Source of the DNA: Streptomyces leeuwenhoekii
Lineage (GTDB): Bacteria; Actinomycetota; Actinomycetes; Streptomycetales; Streptomycetaceae
Length of the DNA: 64,000 bases
Direction: 5' to 3'
Assembly: GCF_001013905.1 (NCBI RefSeq)
Contig: NZ_LN831790.1
Span: 7,702,001-7,766,000 of the forward strand
The notes beneath the pieces were generated by a model. That model was not told the origin of the DNA and searched no databases. It saw nothing but the letters and a program-made list of their open reading frames with translations. Of the stretch, positions 19,087 through 27,529 are shown piece by piece (positions within the stretch are counted from its first letter, which is position 1; every line of letters starts with the position of its first letter). The translations under genes were made by a program, and so were the position numbers.

Positions 19087-19875
19087 TCAGACGGCGGTGT
19101 ACGCGCCGTCGACCAGGTGGTAGCTGCCGTGGACGAACGAGGCCCGGTCCGACAGCAGGAAGGCGATGAGCTCGGCGACCTCCTCCGGACGGCCGAGGCG
19201 GCCGGCCGGGTGCCGGGCCACCAGGCCGGCGTAGGCGTCCCGGTCCATGGCCTGCAGCAGCGGCGTGTCGATGAAGCCGGGGCCGACCGCGTTGATCCGG
19301 ATGTCCTGGGCGGCGTACTCGGCGGCGGCCGTCCTGGTCAGACCGACCACGCCGTGCTTGGCGGCCACGTAGGCGGGCGACCCGGCGAAGGCGACGGAGC
19401 CGAGGATGGAGGCGACGTTGACGATGGCGCCGCCCTTGCCCGTGGTCCGCATGGTCGGCAGTTCGTAGCGCATCGAGTAGAAGACGCCGTCGAGGTTGGT
19501 GCGTATGACCCGGTCGTAGGCGTCGATGTCGTACTCGCCCGTCGGGGCGCTCGGGCCGCCGATGCCCGCGTTGTTCACGGCCAGGTCCAGGCCGCCGAAG
19601 GTGTCGACGGTGAAGCGCACGGCCGCCTCGACGGACTGCGCGCGGGTGACGTCCACGGCGACGGCGGCGGCGCGGGCGCCCTCCGCCCGCAGCGCGGCGG
19701 CGGCCTTCTCGGCGCCTTCGGTGTCGTAGTCGGCGATCACGACGTCGGCGCCGTCGGCGGCCAGACGGCGGGCGGTGGCCAGGCCGATGCCCGACGCGGC
19801 GCCGGTGACCAGCGCGGTCCGCCCGGAGAACTCGGATCCGGGGTCGGTGAGGGGGAGGGGGCTGCTGGTGCTCAT
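19087..19875 (-). CDS. Short-chain dehydrogenase/reductase
   Basis: A 262-aa classical SDR: TGAASGIG cofactor motif near residue 26, NNAG near 100, Ser in VASILGS and catalytic YxxxK in PAYVAAKHG near 168. The C-terminus (SYHLVDGAYTAV) matches the glucose/3-alpha-HSD-like branch. It is 7 bp downstream of the tetR gene and upstream of the ADH, so an alcohol-to-ketone pathway controlled by the TetR repressor is likely (inference). Confidence 0.92.
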   Translation of the reverse strand: MSTSSPLPLTDPGSEFSGRTALVTGAASGIGLATARRLAADGADVVIADYDTEGAEKAAAALRAEGARAAAVAVDVTRAQSVEAAVRFTVDTFGGLDLAVNNAGIGGPSAPTGEYDIDAYDRVIRTNLDGVFYSMRYELPTMRTTGKGGAIVNVASILGSVAFAGSPAYVAAKHGVVGLTRTAAAEYAAQDIRINAVGPGFIDTPLLQAMDRDAYAGLVARHPAGRLGRPEEVAELIAFLLSDRASFVHGSYHLVDGAYTAV

Positions 19876-19882
19876 GGTGCTC

Positions 19883-20548
19883 TCACACTTTCGTGGCGGT
19901 GTCGGCGGCCGCGGCCGCGGCCGCCGAGGACAGGGCGTCGTAGGCCCGCTCCACGAGGGTGGCGAGGTCTGCGGCTCCCGGGTTCCGGCCGGCGTCGCGG
20001 GCCCACAGGCGCAACGCGGCGACGAGGACGCCGGCGGCGGCGTCCACGACGGCGGCGGGACGTACGTCCCGGTCGGGGTCGGTGCCGAGGCGGCCGGCGA
20101 CGATGCGGATCGACTCCTCCTGGGCGCCGACCCGGATGCGCTGGTAGGCGGCGAACAGGGCGGGCTCGCTGTCGACGAGGGCCAGCAGCCGGCGCATCCG
20201 CGGGCGCGTGTGCCAGGCCGGGAACTCCCGGTCGGCCAGCCAGTCGCGGACGGCCGCGCGGTAGGCCGCCAGGGGCGGCTCACCGGCGGGACGGGCCCGC
20301 AGCAGTTCGTTGATCCGGTCGCCGTCGCGACGGACGAAGTCGAGGGCGGCGTCCTCCTTGCCGGCGAAGTGCCGGCTGAAGGTGCGCCGGGTGACGTCCG
20401 CCCGCTCGGCGACGGCCTCCACCGTGGTCGCGGCCAGGCCGCGGTCGAGGATCAGCTCGCAGGCCGCCGCGGCCAGTGCCTCGCGGGTCTGCCGGGCCTT
20501 GCGCTGCCGCCGGTCCTCCGGAACGGCGGGCGGCTTCGCTGCCGTCAT
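19883..20548 (-). CDS. TetR-family transcriptional regulator
   Basis: A 221-aa repressor. The N-terminal HTH spans about residues 25-70, with recognition helix VTRRTFSRHFAGKEDA. The C-terminal ligand domain ends in an Ala-rich tail. It is the first gene of the TetR-SDR-ADH operon. A palindromic operator lies 23-57 bp upstream, so autoregulation and control of the dehydrogenases are expected. The start is the ATG at 20548. Confidence 0.92.
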   Translation of the reverse strand: MTAAKPPAVPEDRRQRKARQTREALAAAACELILDRGLAATTVEAVAERADVTRRTFSRHFAGKEDAALDFVRRDGDRINELLRARPAGEPPLAAYRAAVRDWLADREFPAWHTRPRMRRLLALVDSEPALFAAYQRIRVGAQEESIRIVAGRLGTDPDRDVRPAAVVDAAAGVLVAALRLWARDAGRNPGAADLATLVERAYDALSSAAAAAAADTATKV

Positions 20549-20570
20549 GGCTGCGAGCGTACACCCGGAA

Positions 20571-20605
20571 ATGTCCCGGTGGGACATGTGACTCAGTGGG
20601 ACATG
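20571..20605. promoter_or_regulatory. Putative TetR operator (perfect palindrome plus extra half-site)
   Basis: A perfect palindrome ATGTCCC-ggt-GGGACAT (20571-20587) is followed by a second GTGGGACATG copy at 20596-20605, exactly 17 bp after the first (20579-20588). It lies 23 bp upstream of the tetR start, as expected for an autoregulated operator. Confidence 0.7.
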
Positions 20606-20788
20606 AGCGGGGCCGTCGTGCCGTCCGGACGGGGGCGGCCGCACCGTCGTCGGCGCTGTGTGCACCGGCGAAGGAGGGGTACCCGGCCCGCGCCGCGGGG
20701 TCCGCCCCCGCCGGCCGGTGGGCCGGGAGCCAGGGCGGGACGCGGCGACCAGTACGGCGAGAACGAGAACGGTGAGAAGGAGGCCCGC

Positions 20789-21025
20789 ATGACCAGTGGC
20801 GCGGAGACCGGCGGCGTGACCGGAACGCAGGACAAGGACTACAACCTGATCTGGTACGTCGAGTCGTGCCTGAGCAACGCGCTGCGTCTGGAGACCTACA
20901 TCCAGGACGCGGAACGTACCAAGGACACCGAGGTCGCGGAGCTGTTCCGCAAGGCCCAGGCGGACAGCCGCAAGGGCGCCGAACTGGGCAAGCAGCTTCT
21001 GCGCGCGCGGCTGAACGGCGGCTGA
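20789..21025 (+). CDS. Small conserved protein, unknown function
   Basis: A 78-aa soluble, highly charged, helix-prone protein (NLIWYVESCLSNALRLETYI, then DTEVAELFRKAQADSRKGAE). No domain is recognised. It has an excellent AAGGAGG ribosome site 5-10 bases upstream of the ATG at 20789 and is followed by a strong terminator, so it is probably a real monocistronic gene. The amphipathic helices suggest a small helical bundle. Confidence 0.8.
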   Translation: MTSGAETGGVTGTQDKDYNLIWYVESCLSNALRLETYIQDAERTKDTEVAELFRKAQADSRKGAELGKQLLRARLNGG

Positions 21026-21040
21026 CCCGAAGTTCACCCC

Positions 21041-21082
21041 AAGGCCCGGACACCGTGACCGACGTACCGGTGTCCGGGCCTT
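21041..21082. terminator. Strong terminator hairpin
   Basis: Perfect 15-bp arms (21041-21055 and 21068-21082), starting AAGGCCCGG and ending CCGGGCCTT, enclose a 12-base loop. It sits 16 bp after the small helical gene and 39 bp before the stop of the convergent monooxygenase gene, so it can serve both. Confidence 0.8.
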
Positions 21083-21120
21083 CGCCTGTGACCGGCGGCC
21101 GGGCGGACGCGCTCCGGCCG

Positions 21121-21450
21121 TCAGCCGCGGGGCGACAGCTCGGCCATCGGGCCCCACCCGTGCTGGTCGGGCACGTCGACGTTGATGATCTCCGGTGTCT
21201 CGGCGATCGCGGCGGCCATGGCGTCCAGTCCCGCCCTGAAGTGGTCGGACTGCACATGGGCCGCGCCGGCGGCTTCGTCGGCGAACGCTTCCAGCAGCGT
21301 GAACCGGTGGGGGTCGTCGACGTCGCGCGACCAGTCGAAGAAGAGGTTGCCCGGCTCGGCGCGGGTGGCCTCGGTGAAGGGGCCCACCACGGACATCCAC
21401 GTGTCGGCGAACTCCGGGCGGACGGTGAAACGGACGGCGATGAAAATCAT
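21121..21450 (-). CDS. Antibiotic biosynthesis monooxygenase (ABM) domain protein
   Basis: A 109-aa dimeric alpha/beta-barrel (ferredoxin-like) protein of the ABM/YgiN family. It shows the RFTVRPEFADTWMSVV strand-helix start, EPGNLFFDWSRD and an HVQSDHF helix. Members act as cofactor-free monooxygenases or quinol oxidoreductases. The ATG at 21450 has a GGTGGAG site. The substrate is unknown. Confidence 0.88.
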   Translation of the reverse strand: MIFIAVRFTVRPEFADTWMSVVGPFTEATRAEPGNLFFDWSRDVDDPHRFTLLEAFADEAAGAAHVQSDHFRAGLDAMAAAIAETPEIINVDVPDQHGWGPMAELSPRG

Positions 21451-21828
21451 GCCTCCACCATGCGCCGGGCACCGGATGGCGGCCAGCCGTGGGCCGCGCG
21501 CCCGCGCGGGGCGGACGGCAGCCCGGACGCGCTGCTCGCTGGCACGGGCGCCGGTCCTGCTCCGCGGTGCCGGATCGCGGCGTCCCTCGCCGCACGCCGG
21601 CGCGCCGCTCGCGGCCCCCGTACGGCGGGAGGCGGCACGTCCGCCGTCCCCGGCTGGCGCGGACCACCGTCCGGCCGGAGGCTTGACGAGGGACGGCATT
21701 CGATCGCCGGTAGGTGAGTGACGCCCGTGAGCCGGGGTACCCGGACCGCCCCACCGCCGGCAGCCGAGGGCTGCCCGAAGCCAGGACCTCGCCTGACGGA
21801 AGCCACGAGTCGAAGGAGCCGACGAACC
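21451..21828. other. Intergenic region without a gene, upstream of catalase
   Basis: A 378-bp gap between the ABM gene and the divergent catalase. It contains a TTGACG at 21683 and a TAGGTG at 21711, but their 22-bp spacing is too long for a standard promoter. I see no convincing coding frame, hairpin or regulator site. Confidence 0.5.
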
Positions 21829-23487
21829 ATGACGGACGTATCGAGCCAGGGTCCTGCTCCCGGCGACGACCGCAAGGTGCTCACCAACCGGCAGGGACAC
21901 CCGGTCTACGACAACCAGAACCAGCGCACGGTGGGCGCCCGGGGCCCCGCCACGCTGGAGAACTACCAGTTCCTGGAGAAGATCAGCCACTTCGACCGTG
22001 AGCGCATCCCCGAGCGCGTCGTGCACGCCCGCGGCGTGACCGCCTACGGTTTCTTCGAGGCGTACGGAAGCTGGGGCGACGAGCCGATCAGCCGCTATAC
22101 GCGGGCCAAGCTCTTCCAGGAGCGCGGCAAGCGCACCGACCTCGCCGTCCGCTTCTCCACGGTCATCGGCGGACGCGACTCCTCCGAGGCCGCCCGCGAC
22201 CCCCGCGGCTTCGCGGTGAAGTTCTACACCGAGGACGGCAACTGGGATCTGGTCGGCAACAACCTGGGCGTCTTCTTCATCCGGGACGCCATCAAGTTCC
22301 CCGACGTCATCCACGCCCTGAAGCCGGACCCGGTGACCTTCGAGCAGCAGCCCCGGCGCATCTTCGACTTCATGTCGCAGACGCCGGAGTCGATGCACAT
22401 GCTGGTCAACCTGTTCAGCCCGCGCGGCATCCCCGCGGACTACCGCCATATGCAGGGCTTCGGCGTGAACACCTACAAGTGGGTCAACGCCGAGGGGGAG
22501 ACCAAGCTGGTCAAGTACCACTGGATGCCCAAGCAGGGCGTGCGCAGCATGACCGAGGAGGACGCCGCCAACGTGCAGGCCGACAGCCTCGGCCACGCCA
22601 CGAAGGACCTGTACGAGGCGGTCGCGCGGGGCGAATACCCGGAGTGGGAGCTGCTCGTCCAGATGATGGACGACCACGACCACCCGGAGCTCGACTTCGA
22701 CCCGCTCGACGACACCAAGACCTGGCCGGAGCAGGACTTCCCGCCCAAGCCGGTCGGCCGGATGGTGCTGAACCGGATGCCGGAGAACTTCTTCGCGGAG
22801 AACGAGCAGATCTCCTTCGGCACCGGTGTCCTCGTCGACGGCCTGGACTTCTCCGACGACAAGATGCTCGTCGGCCGGACCTTCTCCTACAGCGACACCC
22901 AGCGTTACCGGGTCGGCCCGAACTACCTCCAGCTCCCCGTCAACCACGCCAAGAACGCGCAGGTGCGCACCAACCAGCGCGACGGGCTCATGACCTACCA
23001 CGTCGACGGAGCGGGCGAGAACCCGTCCGTCAACTACGAGCCGTCGATCACCGGCGGTCTGCGTGAGGCCGAGTACCCCACGCACGACGAGCAGGGTCCC
23101 GAGATCCGGGGCCGGGTCACCCGCAAGCGCATCCCGCGGACCAACGACTACATGCAGGCCGGGCAGCGCTATCTGCTGATGGAGGAGTGGGAGCGCGACG
23201 ACCTGGTGAAGAACTTCGTCAACCTGCTCTCCCAGTGTCCCCGGCCCATCCAGGAGCGCATGGTGTGGCACTTCCTGCTGGTCGAGAACGAGCTCGGACT
23301 GCGGGTCGGCGAGGGCCTCGGCATCAGCCCGGAGGACGTGGCCCATCTGGAACCCCTGGCCAGCCAGGACCTGACCGACGACGACCGCAAGCGGCTGTCC
23401 AACCTCGGCAAGAATCCGCCGCGTGACGTCGAGGGGCTCACCATGACCCACTGCGTCCCCGACGAGCGCCATGTGGTGATCCGCTGA
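21829..23487 (+). CDS. Monofunctional haem catalase
   Basis: A 552-aa catalase that dismutates hydrogen peroxide. The catalytic His sits in [14 protein letters not shown] (near residue 67), the Asn in [11 protein letters not shown] (near 141) and the proximal haem Tyr in [12 protein letters not shown] (near 351). It is longer than small-subunit catalases by a C-terminal tail but lacks the flavodoxin-like extension of large-subunit types. The ATG at 21829 has a clear AAGGAG site. Transcribed alone; it ends 4 bp from the convergent kinase gene. Confidence 0.97.
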   Translation: MTDVSSQGPAPGDDRKVLTNRQGHPVYDNQNQRTVGARGPATLENYQFLEKISHFDRERIPERVVHARGVTAYGFFEAYGSWGDEPISRYTRAKLFQERGKRTDLAVRFSTVIGGRDSSEAARDPRGFAVKFYTEDGNWDLVGNNLGVFFIRDAIKFPDVIHALKPDPVTFEQQPRRIFDFMSQTPESMHMLVNLFSPRGIPADYRHMQGFGVNTYKWVNAEGETKLVKYHWMPKQGVRSMTEEDAANVQADSLGHATKDLYEAVARGEYPEWELLVQMMDDHDHPELDFDPLDDTKTWPEQDFPPKPVGRMVLNRMPENFFAENEQISFGTGVLVDGLDFSDDKMLVGRTFSYSDTQRYRVGPNYLQLPVNHAKNAQVRTNQRDGLMTYHVDGAGENPSVNYEPSITGGLREAEYPTHDEQGPEIRGRVTRKRIPRTNDYMQAGQRYLLMEEWERDDLVKNFVNLLSQCPRPIQERMVWHFLLVENELGLRVGEGLGISPEDVAHLEPLASQDLTDDDRKRLSNLGKNPPRDVEGLTMTHCVPDERHVVIR

Positions 23488-23491
23488 CCGG

Positions 23492-24373
23492 TCACCGCGC
23501 CAGCGCCGAGCGGGCCACCGCGAGGGCCCGCTCGGCGTAATCCCGTCCGAACAGTACGGCGTGCACCAGCAGCGGGAAGAGCTGGTGCACGCCGACGCGT
23601 CCGGCCCAGCCCTCGGCGAGCGGCGCCACCTGCTGGTAGCCCTCCAGGATCTCCTCCAGGTGCGGGCAGCCGAACAGGCGCAGCATCGCCAGATCGGTCT
23701 CCCGGTGGCCGCCGTGGGCGGCCGGGTCGATCAGCCACACCCGCCCGTCGGCACCCCACAGCACATTGCCGTTCCACAGATCGCCGTGCAGCCGGGCGGG
23801 CGGCTCCGCCGGCCCGGCCAGCTCGGGCAGCCGCTCGCACACCCGCTCCACGACCTCCGCCTCGGCGGGGCGGACGGTCCCGTCGTCGACCGCGCGCCGC
23901 AGATACGGCAGCACCCGGTGCTCGGCGTACCAGTGCGGCCAGCTCGTGCCGTGGACGTTCCGCATCGGGGCGAGCCCGATGCAGGCATCCTCGGGACCGC
24001 CGGGCGGCGCCGCACCGAACGCGGGCGCCCCGGCCGCGTGCAGGGCGGCCAGGTCCCGGCCGAACCGGACCGCCGCCGGGGCACCGGGCCGGCCCTGCGG
24101 CACCCGGTCCGTCACCAGCCAGCGGCCGTCGTCCCCGTGCACCGCCGGGACCGGGACGCTGCCCGCGTCGGCCAGCCAGCGCAGCCCGGCGGCCTCGGCC
24201 CGCGCGGCCCCGTCCCCGTCGCCGCGCTTGACCATCACCACTCGCCCGCCGTCGAGCGTGACCTCGGCGAGCGCGGCGGACAGCCGCCGCTCACCGGTCG
24301 CCGCACACCCCGTGAACCGGGCCGCGACCGACCCCGGCTCCTCACCGTCCGCTTCCGCCGCAGTGGATGTCAT
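23492..24373 (-). CDS. Fructosamine/ketosamine-3-kinase family protein
   Basis: A 293-aa kinase-fold protein. It shows an RFTGCAATGERR lead, the ATP-binding VVMVKRG, the catalytic HGDLWNGNVLW (Asp near residue 200) and the metal-binding IDPAAHGGHRETDLAM. Fructosamine kinases phosphorylate glycated lysines so that they decompose, repairing proteins. The ATG at 24373 is used; another ATG three codons earlier is possible. Confidence 0.9.
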   Translation of the reverse strand: MTSTAAEADGEEPGSVAARFTGCAATGERRLSAALAEVTLDGGRVVMVKRGDGDGAARAEAAGLRWLADAGSVPVPAVHGDDGRWLVTDRVPQGRPGAPAAVRFGRDLAALHAAGAPAFGAAPPGGPEDACIGLAPMRNVHGTSWPHWYAEHRVLPYLRRAVDDGTVRPAEAEVVERVCERLPELAGPAEPPARLHGDLWNGNVLWGADGRVWLIDPAAHGGHRETDLAMLRLFGCPHLEEILEGYQQVAPLAEGWAGRVGVHQLFPLLVHAVLFGRDYAERALAVARSALAR

Positions 24374-24500
24374 ACGCCGCACGGCGACCAGCGTAGGGCC
24401 GGGTCGCGCCCGGCGGGACAGCCCTTACGGACACGGCCGGGCCGATTCCCGCCGGACCGGACGAGGGGAGGGGTCGCCGCCGGACGGCTCCCGCTCCGGC

Positions 24501-24540
24501 GACCCGGTGAAAAACGCCTCGACCCGGTGAAAAAGCCCTG
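24501..24540. repeat. 20-bp imperfect tandem repeat upstream of a small gene
   Basis: GACCCGGTGAAAAACGCCTC (24501-24520) is followed directly by a copy with four differences at its 3' end (24521-24540). The 20-bp period is close to two helical turns. It lies 43 bp upstream of the start of the next plus-strand gene, where a regulator could bind cooperatively. Confidence 0.6.
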
Positions 24541-24582
24541 CGGCGCCGGTCGGGGAAGAGCGGACCGGGGAGCACTGGGACC

Positions 24583-24906
24583 ATGACGAGCTCATCGTTC
24601 CATCGGACCATCACCCTGCCCGCCGCCCTCTGTGATCAGGCCGCCCACCACCTGGAGCAGGCGGTGCAGCGGGCCATCGACGGCGCCGCGGCGCCTTGGC
24701 GCGCCTTCCGCCAGGCCGAGAGCAGCGACTACGCGTTCTCCGTCTCCATCGTCGAACAGGCGGCCACCAGCCTGCTGGTGCTGGCCGCCGAGAGCGCCCA
24801 GAGCGTGCGCCCCTCGGCGCTGCGGGCCGTCATCAGCGTGGCCCTGCACCTGCGGGACGCCGCCCACGCCACCCGCCGGCCGGCCTTCACCACCGAGCTG
24901 TGGTGA
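24583..24906 (+). CDS. Small protein of unknown function
   Basis: A 107-aa helical protein without a recognised domain. Hydrophobic heptads appear in the middle (SVSIVEQAATSLLVLAAES) and at the end (ALRAVISVALHLRDAAH). There is no signal peptide and no clear transmembrane run. The ATG at 24583 has a purine-rich GGGGAG site upstream and a 20-bp tandem repeat just before it, suggesting regulated expression. No function is proposed. Confidence 0.7.
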   Translation: MTSSSFHRTITLPAALCDQAAHHLEQAVQRAIDGAAAPWRAFRQAESSDYAFSVSIVEQAATSLLVLAAESAQSVRPSALRAVISVALHLRDAAHATRRPAFTTELW

Positions 24907-25084
24907 ACCGGACGCCGGTCCGCCGGGTCAGGTGGTGCGGGCCGTGGGCCGGGAGCGGCATGGGGCGTATGTGGCCGAAGCCACGCGGAGAATGAGGCCC
25001 GGGCCATGTCGAAGGCCCCGGGCCGCGGGCTACCGTGCTGCGCAGTCCCGTGTCCCATCGAAGAGCAGTTCGGACGGCCCGGCA

Positions 25085-25612
25085 GTGCAAGCAGATCTCT
25101 CCCCGGTCATCGCGGCCACCGCCCAGTGGCTGACCCGCGCCTATCCCGCGCCCGGCGGCGCCCTGGCGGCCGCCCTGTGCGAGGTGCAGGCGCGGCAGGC
25201 GGTCACCGTCGCGGCCCGGCTGCGCTATCCGACGGCGATGGACGCCGCGCTGATGGGCGTCGCGGGGCCGGGCGGTTCCGGCCGGCTGGACTGGATCACG
25301 GGCGCCGACGGCGGCGGGTCCGGCGACCTGGACGCCGCCGCATGGCGCACCTGGGTCGACGAGGTCGTGGCGAGCTGGGCCGCCTGCCTGCTCACCGACC
25401 CGGACCTGGCCGCCCTGGCCGTGGCCGCGCTCGGCGGGGACGGTCACACCGCGGGTGGCCAGGCCGAGTTCCAGCGCCTGGTCGCGCCGGACGACCACGA
25501 CCACCGCGCCGCGGCCCTGCTGCGCCATCCCGACCTGCTCGCCCCCGTGGCCGACCTGCACCGGGGCCAGCTCCTGGACCGGCTGAGGCCGGAGCAGCCC
25601 CTCGTCGCCTGA
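25085..25612 (+). CDS. Protein of unknown function
   Basis: A 175-aa soluble, Ala/Asp-rich protein. Several helices carry Trp residues (ATAQWLTRAYPAPGG, WRTWVDEVVASWAACLL). Its C-terminal part is charged (VAPDDHDHRAAALLRHPDL). No domain is recognised. The GTG at 25085 is the likely start, as upstream in-frame codons are low-complexity, but the ribosome site is weak. It follows the preceding small gene after 178 bp. Confidence 0.6.
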   Translation: MQADLSPVIAATAQWLTRAYPAPGGALAAALCEVQARQAVTVAARLRYPTAMDAALMGVAGPGGSGRLDWITGADGGGSGDLDAAAWRTWVDEVVASWAACLLTDPDLAALAVAALGGDGHTAGGQAEFQRLVAPDDHDHRAAALLRHPDLLAPVADLHRGQLLDRLRPEQPLVA

Positions 25613-25615
25613 CGA

Positions 25616-25726
25616 CCGGGCCTCGCGTTCGGGTCCGTCTCCCGTGGCCGAGGCCCGGCGGGCCCCGGTCGGCCGGCGCTCCACGCGGTGCCGGCGCCGG
25701 GCAGAGGGGCAGGCGCCTCGCCTGCC
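25616..25726. terminator. Terminator-like hairpins between convergent genes
   Basis: Two inverted repeats occupy the space between the gene ending at 25612 and the MFS stop at 25795. One has 10-bp arms (25616-25625 / 25649-25658). The other has 8-bp arms around a 3-base loop (25708-25715 / 25719-25726). They are weaker than the other terminators in the window. Confidence 0.45.
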
Positions 25727-25794
25727 GTTCCCGGCGCCCGGCCTGTCCGCGCCGCCCCCGGGCGCCCCCCCACGCCCACCGTGGCCTCGCGGCC

Positions 25795-27162
25795 TCAGGC
25801 CGCCGTTCCGAGTGCCGCCTTCTCCGGCAGGGCGCCCTCTTCCTTCCGTACGACCACCGGGGCCGCGCTCCGGCGCGTGCGCACGAGGTGGCCGGTACCG
25901 ATGGCGCACGCGATGAGCAGCCCGCCGGTGACCAGGGCGCCGCGCGCCCCGGCCAGCTCCATCAGCAGACCCAGCGCCGGCGGCCCGCCGAGACTCCACA
26001 CCGTGCCGACGCTGCCCCACACGCCGAGCACCCGCCCCCGCAGGTGGGCGGGGGGATCGGTCTGCAGAACCGCCCTGCCGGCGGTGTCGGAGACGGACTC
26101 CACCACGGCCATCGGCAGTACCAGCGCCAGCAGCACCGCCACCGATGGCGACAGCCCCGCCACCACCTGGAGCAGTCCGCCCGCGGCGGCCAGCGCGCCC
26201 ACGAGCCGCACCGACGGCCGCCGCAGCCGCGCCGCCAGGACCGCACCGAGGATGCCGCCGACGGCGAGGACGGTGGACACCGTCCCGAAGGCGCCGGCGC
26301 CGCCGGCGAGCGGACCGGTCACGAGCACGGCCAGGGTGAGCGCGTAGTTGCGGCCGAAGACCGCGCTGACGCCGGTGACCCCGGCGAGCGCCAGCAGACG
26401 GGGCCGGCGGGCGAAGAACGCCAGACCCTGGCGCACGGTCATGTCGGACGCCGCCGGGCGGCCCACGGCCCGCGCACCGCCCCTCCCGGCGTCCACGACG
26501 GCCCCGCGCGCGGGACGCAGGAAGGGGATGACCGCGGCCACGAACAGGAACGACAGTCCGTTCGCGGCGTAGGCCGCGGCGGTGCCGAGCAGACCGACGG
26601 CCACGCCCGCCAGCGCGGCGCCCGCGAGCCGCCCCGCCTGGTGGACCAGCGCCCCCACGCCGATGGCGGACGGCAGGTCCTCCTCCGGGACGAGGTCGTT
26701 GCCCAGCAGGGCGCAGGCCGGACCGTCCACGGTGGCGATGACACCCGTCACGGCGGCCAGCACCATCAGCGAGGTCATGTCGAGCCGGTCCAGGGCGACC
26801 AGGACGGCCGTCGTGAAGGCGACAGCGCCCAGCAGCGCCTGGCTGACGGCGGCGGTCAGCCTGCGCGGCCAGCGGTCGACGGCGGCACCGCCGAACACGC
26901 TGATGAGCAGGGCGGGCGCGGCCTGGACGGACATGGACAGACCCGTCGCGGCGGCCGACCCGGTGATCTGCAGGACCAGCAGGTTCTGCACGGTGAGCTG
27001 CATCCACGTACCGGCGTTGGACACGAAGTTCGCGAAGGACCACCAGCGCATGCCGCGGTGCCTCAGGGACCGCCATGGCGAGTGCGAGAAGGCGTGGAGC
27101 GGCGCGGCGGCGGAGGCGGCGGACGCAGGGGAGGGCGGGGCGGGGAGAGGGGAGGAAGACAC
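25795..27162 (-). CDS. MFS transporter, EntS/MFS_3-like
   Basis: A 455-aa membrane protein with about 12 hydrophobic segments. The start of the fold is SFANFVSNAGTWMQLTVQNLLVLQITGS, followed by loop GGAAVDRWPRR near residue 92, typical of the MFS_3 (EntS/macrolide-efflux) group of exporters. The C-terminal tail is polar. The GTG at 27162 has no clear ribosome site; an ATG at 27051 before RWWSFANF is a plausible alternative. Substrate unknown; no biosynthetic genes are adjacent. Confidence 0.82.
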   Translation of the reverse strand: MSSSPLPAPPSPASAASAAAPLHAFSHSPWRSLRHRGMRWWSFANFVSNAGTWMQLTVQNLLVLQITGSAAATGLSMSVQAAPALLISVFGGAAVDRWPRRLTAAVSQALLGAVAFTTAVLVALDRLDMTSLMVLAAVTGVIATVDGPACALLGNDLVPEEDLPSAIGVGALVHQAGRLAGAALAGVAVGLLGTAAAYAANGLSFLFVAAVIPFLRPARGAVVDAGRGGARAVGRPAASDMTVRQGLAFFARRPRLLALAGVTGVSAVFGRNYALTLAVLVTGPLAGGAGAFGTVSTVLAVGGILGAVLAARLRRPSVRLVGALAAAGGLLQVVAGLSPSVAVLLALVLPMAVVESVSDTAGRAVLQTDPPAHLRGRVLGVWGSVGTVWSLGGPPALGLLMELAGARGALVTGGLLIACAIGTGHLVRTRRSAAPVVVRKEEGALPEKAALGTAA

Positions 27163-27529
27163 CGTGCGCTACTCGAGGACGAGCCGGAGGGCTCGGGCGG
27201 AAAGGGGAACGGAGCGAGGAAGGCCGGCTGCGCTGCGCGGCCGCTCCGGGGGGCCGTGAGACGGCGTCGACCATGGTGGCAGAACGGCCGGGCGAGTCGG
27301 TGCCGACGCACCCGTGCCCCGGCTCGTGGCAGGCCGTTGAAACCCGCTGCACGCAGGGCGTTTCCCCTGGTGAGTGGGTTTGATCACAGACCCCGGCGGG
27401 GCTGCCCCGGCACGGCGCCGGTGACGGCGGACGCGGCGGGACGGGACCCGCTCGCCCGGCCCTCCGCCCCCCTTCCCGGTCCCCGGGCGCGACGGGCCGT
27501 GCCCGACCGGAGGCGGTAGCCGTCGGAGT
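27163..27529. other. Intergenic region without a gene
   Basis: A 367-bp gap between divergent MFS and epimerase-like genes. A GTTT (27360-27363) and GGGTTT (27376-27381) resemble SigB-type elements but are only 12 bp apart, which is too short. No convincing ORF or hairpin was found. Confidence 0.45.

Noticed and set aside
21683..21716. Vegetative promoter before catalase
   Set aside because: The spacing between TTGACG and TAGGTG is 22 bp, beyond the usual range.
27360..27381. SigB-type promoter before the epimerase-like gene
   Set aside because: The -35-like and -10-like elements are only 12 bp apart.
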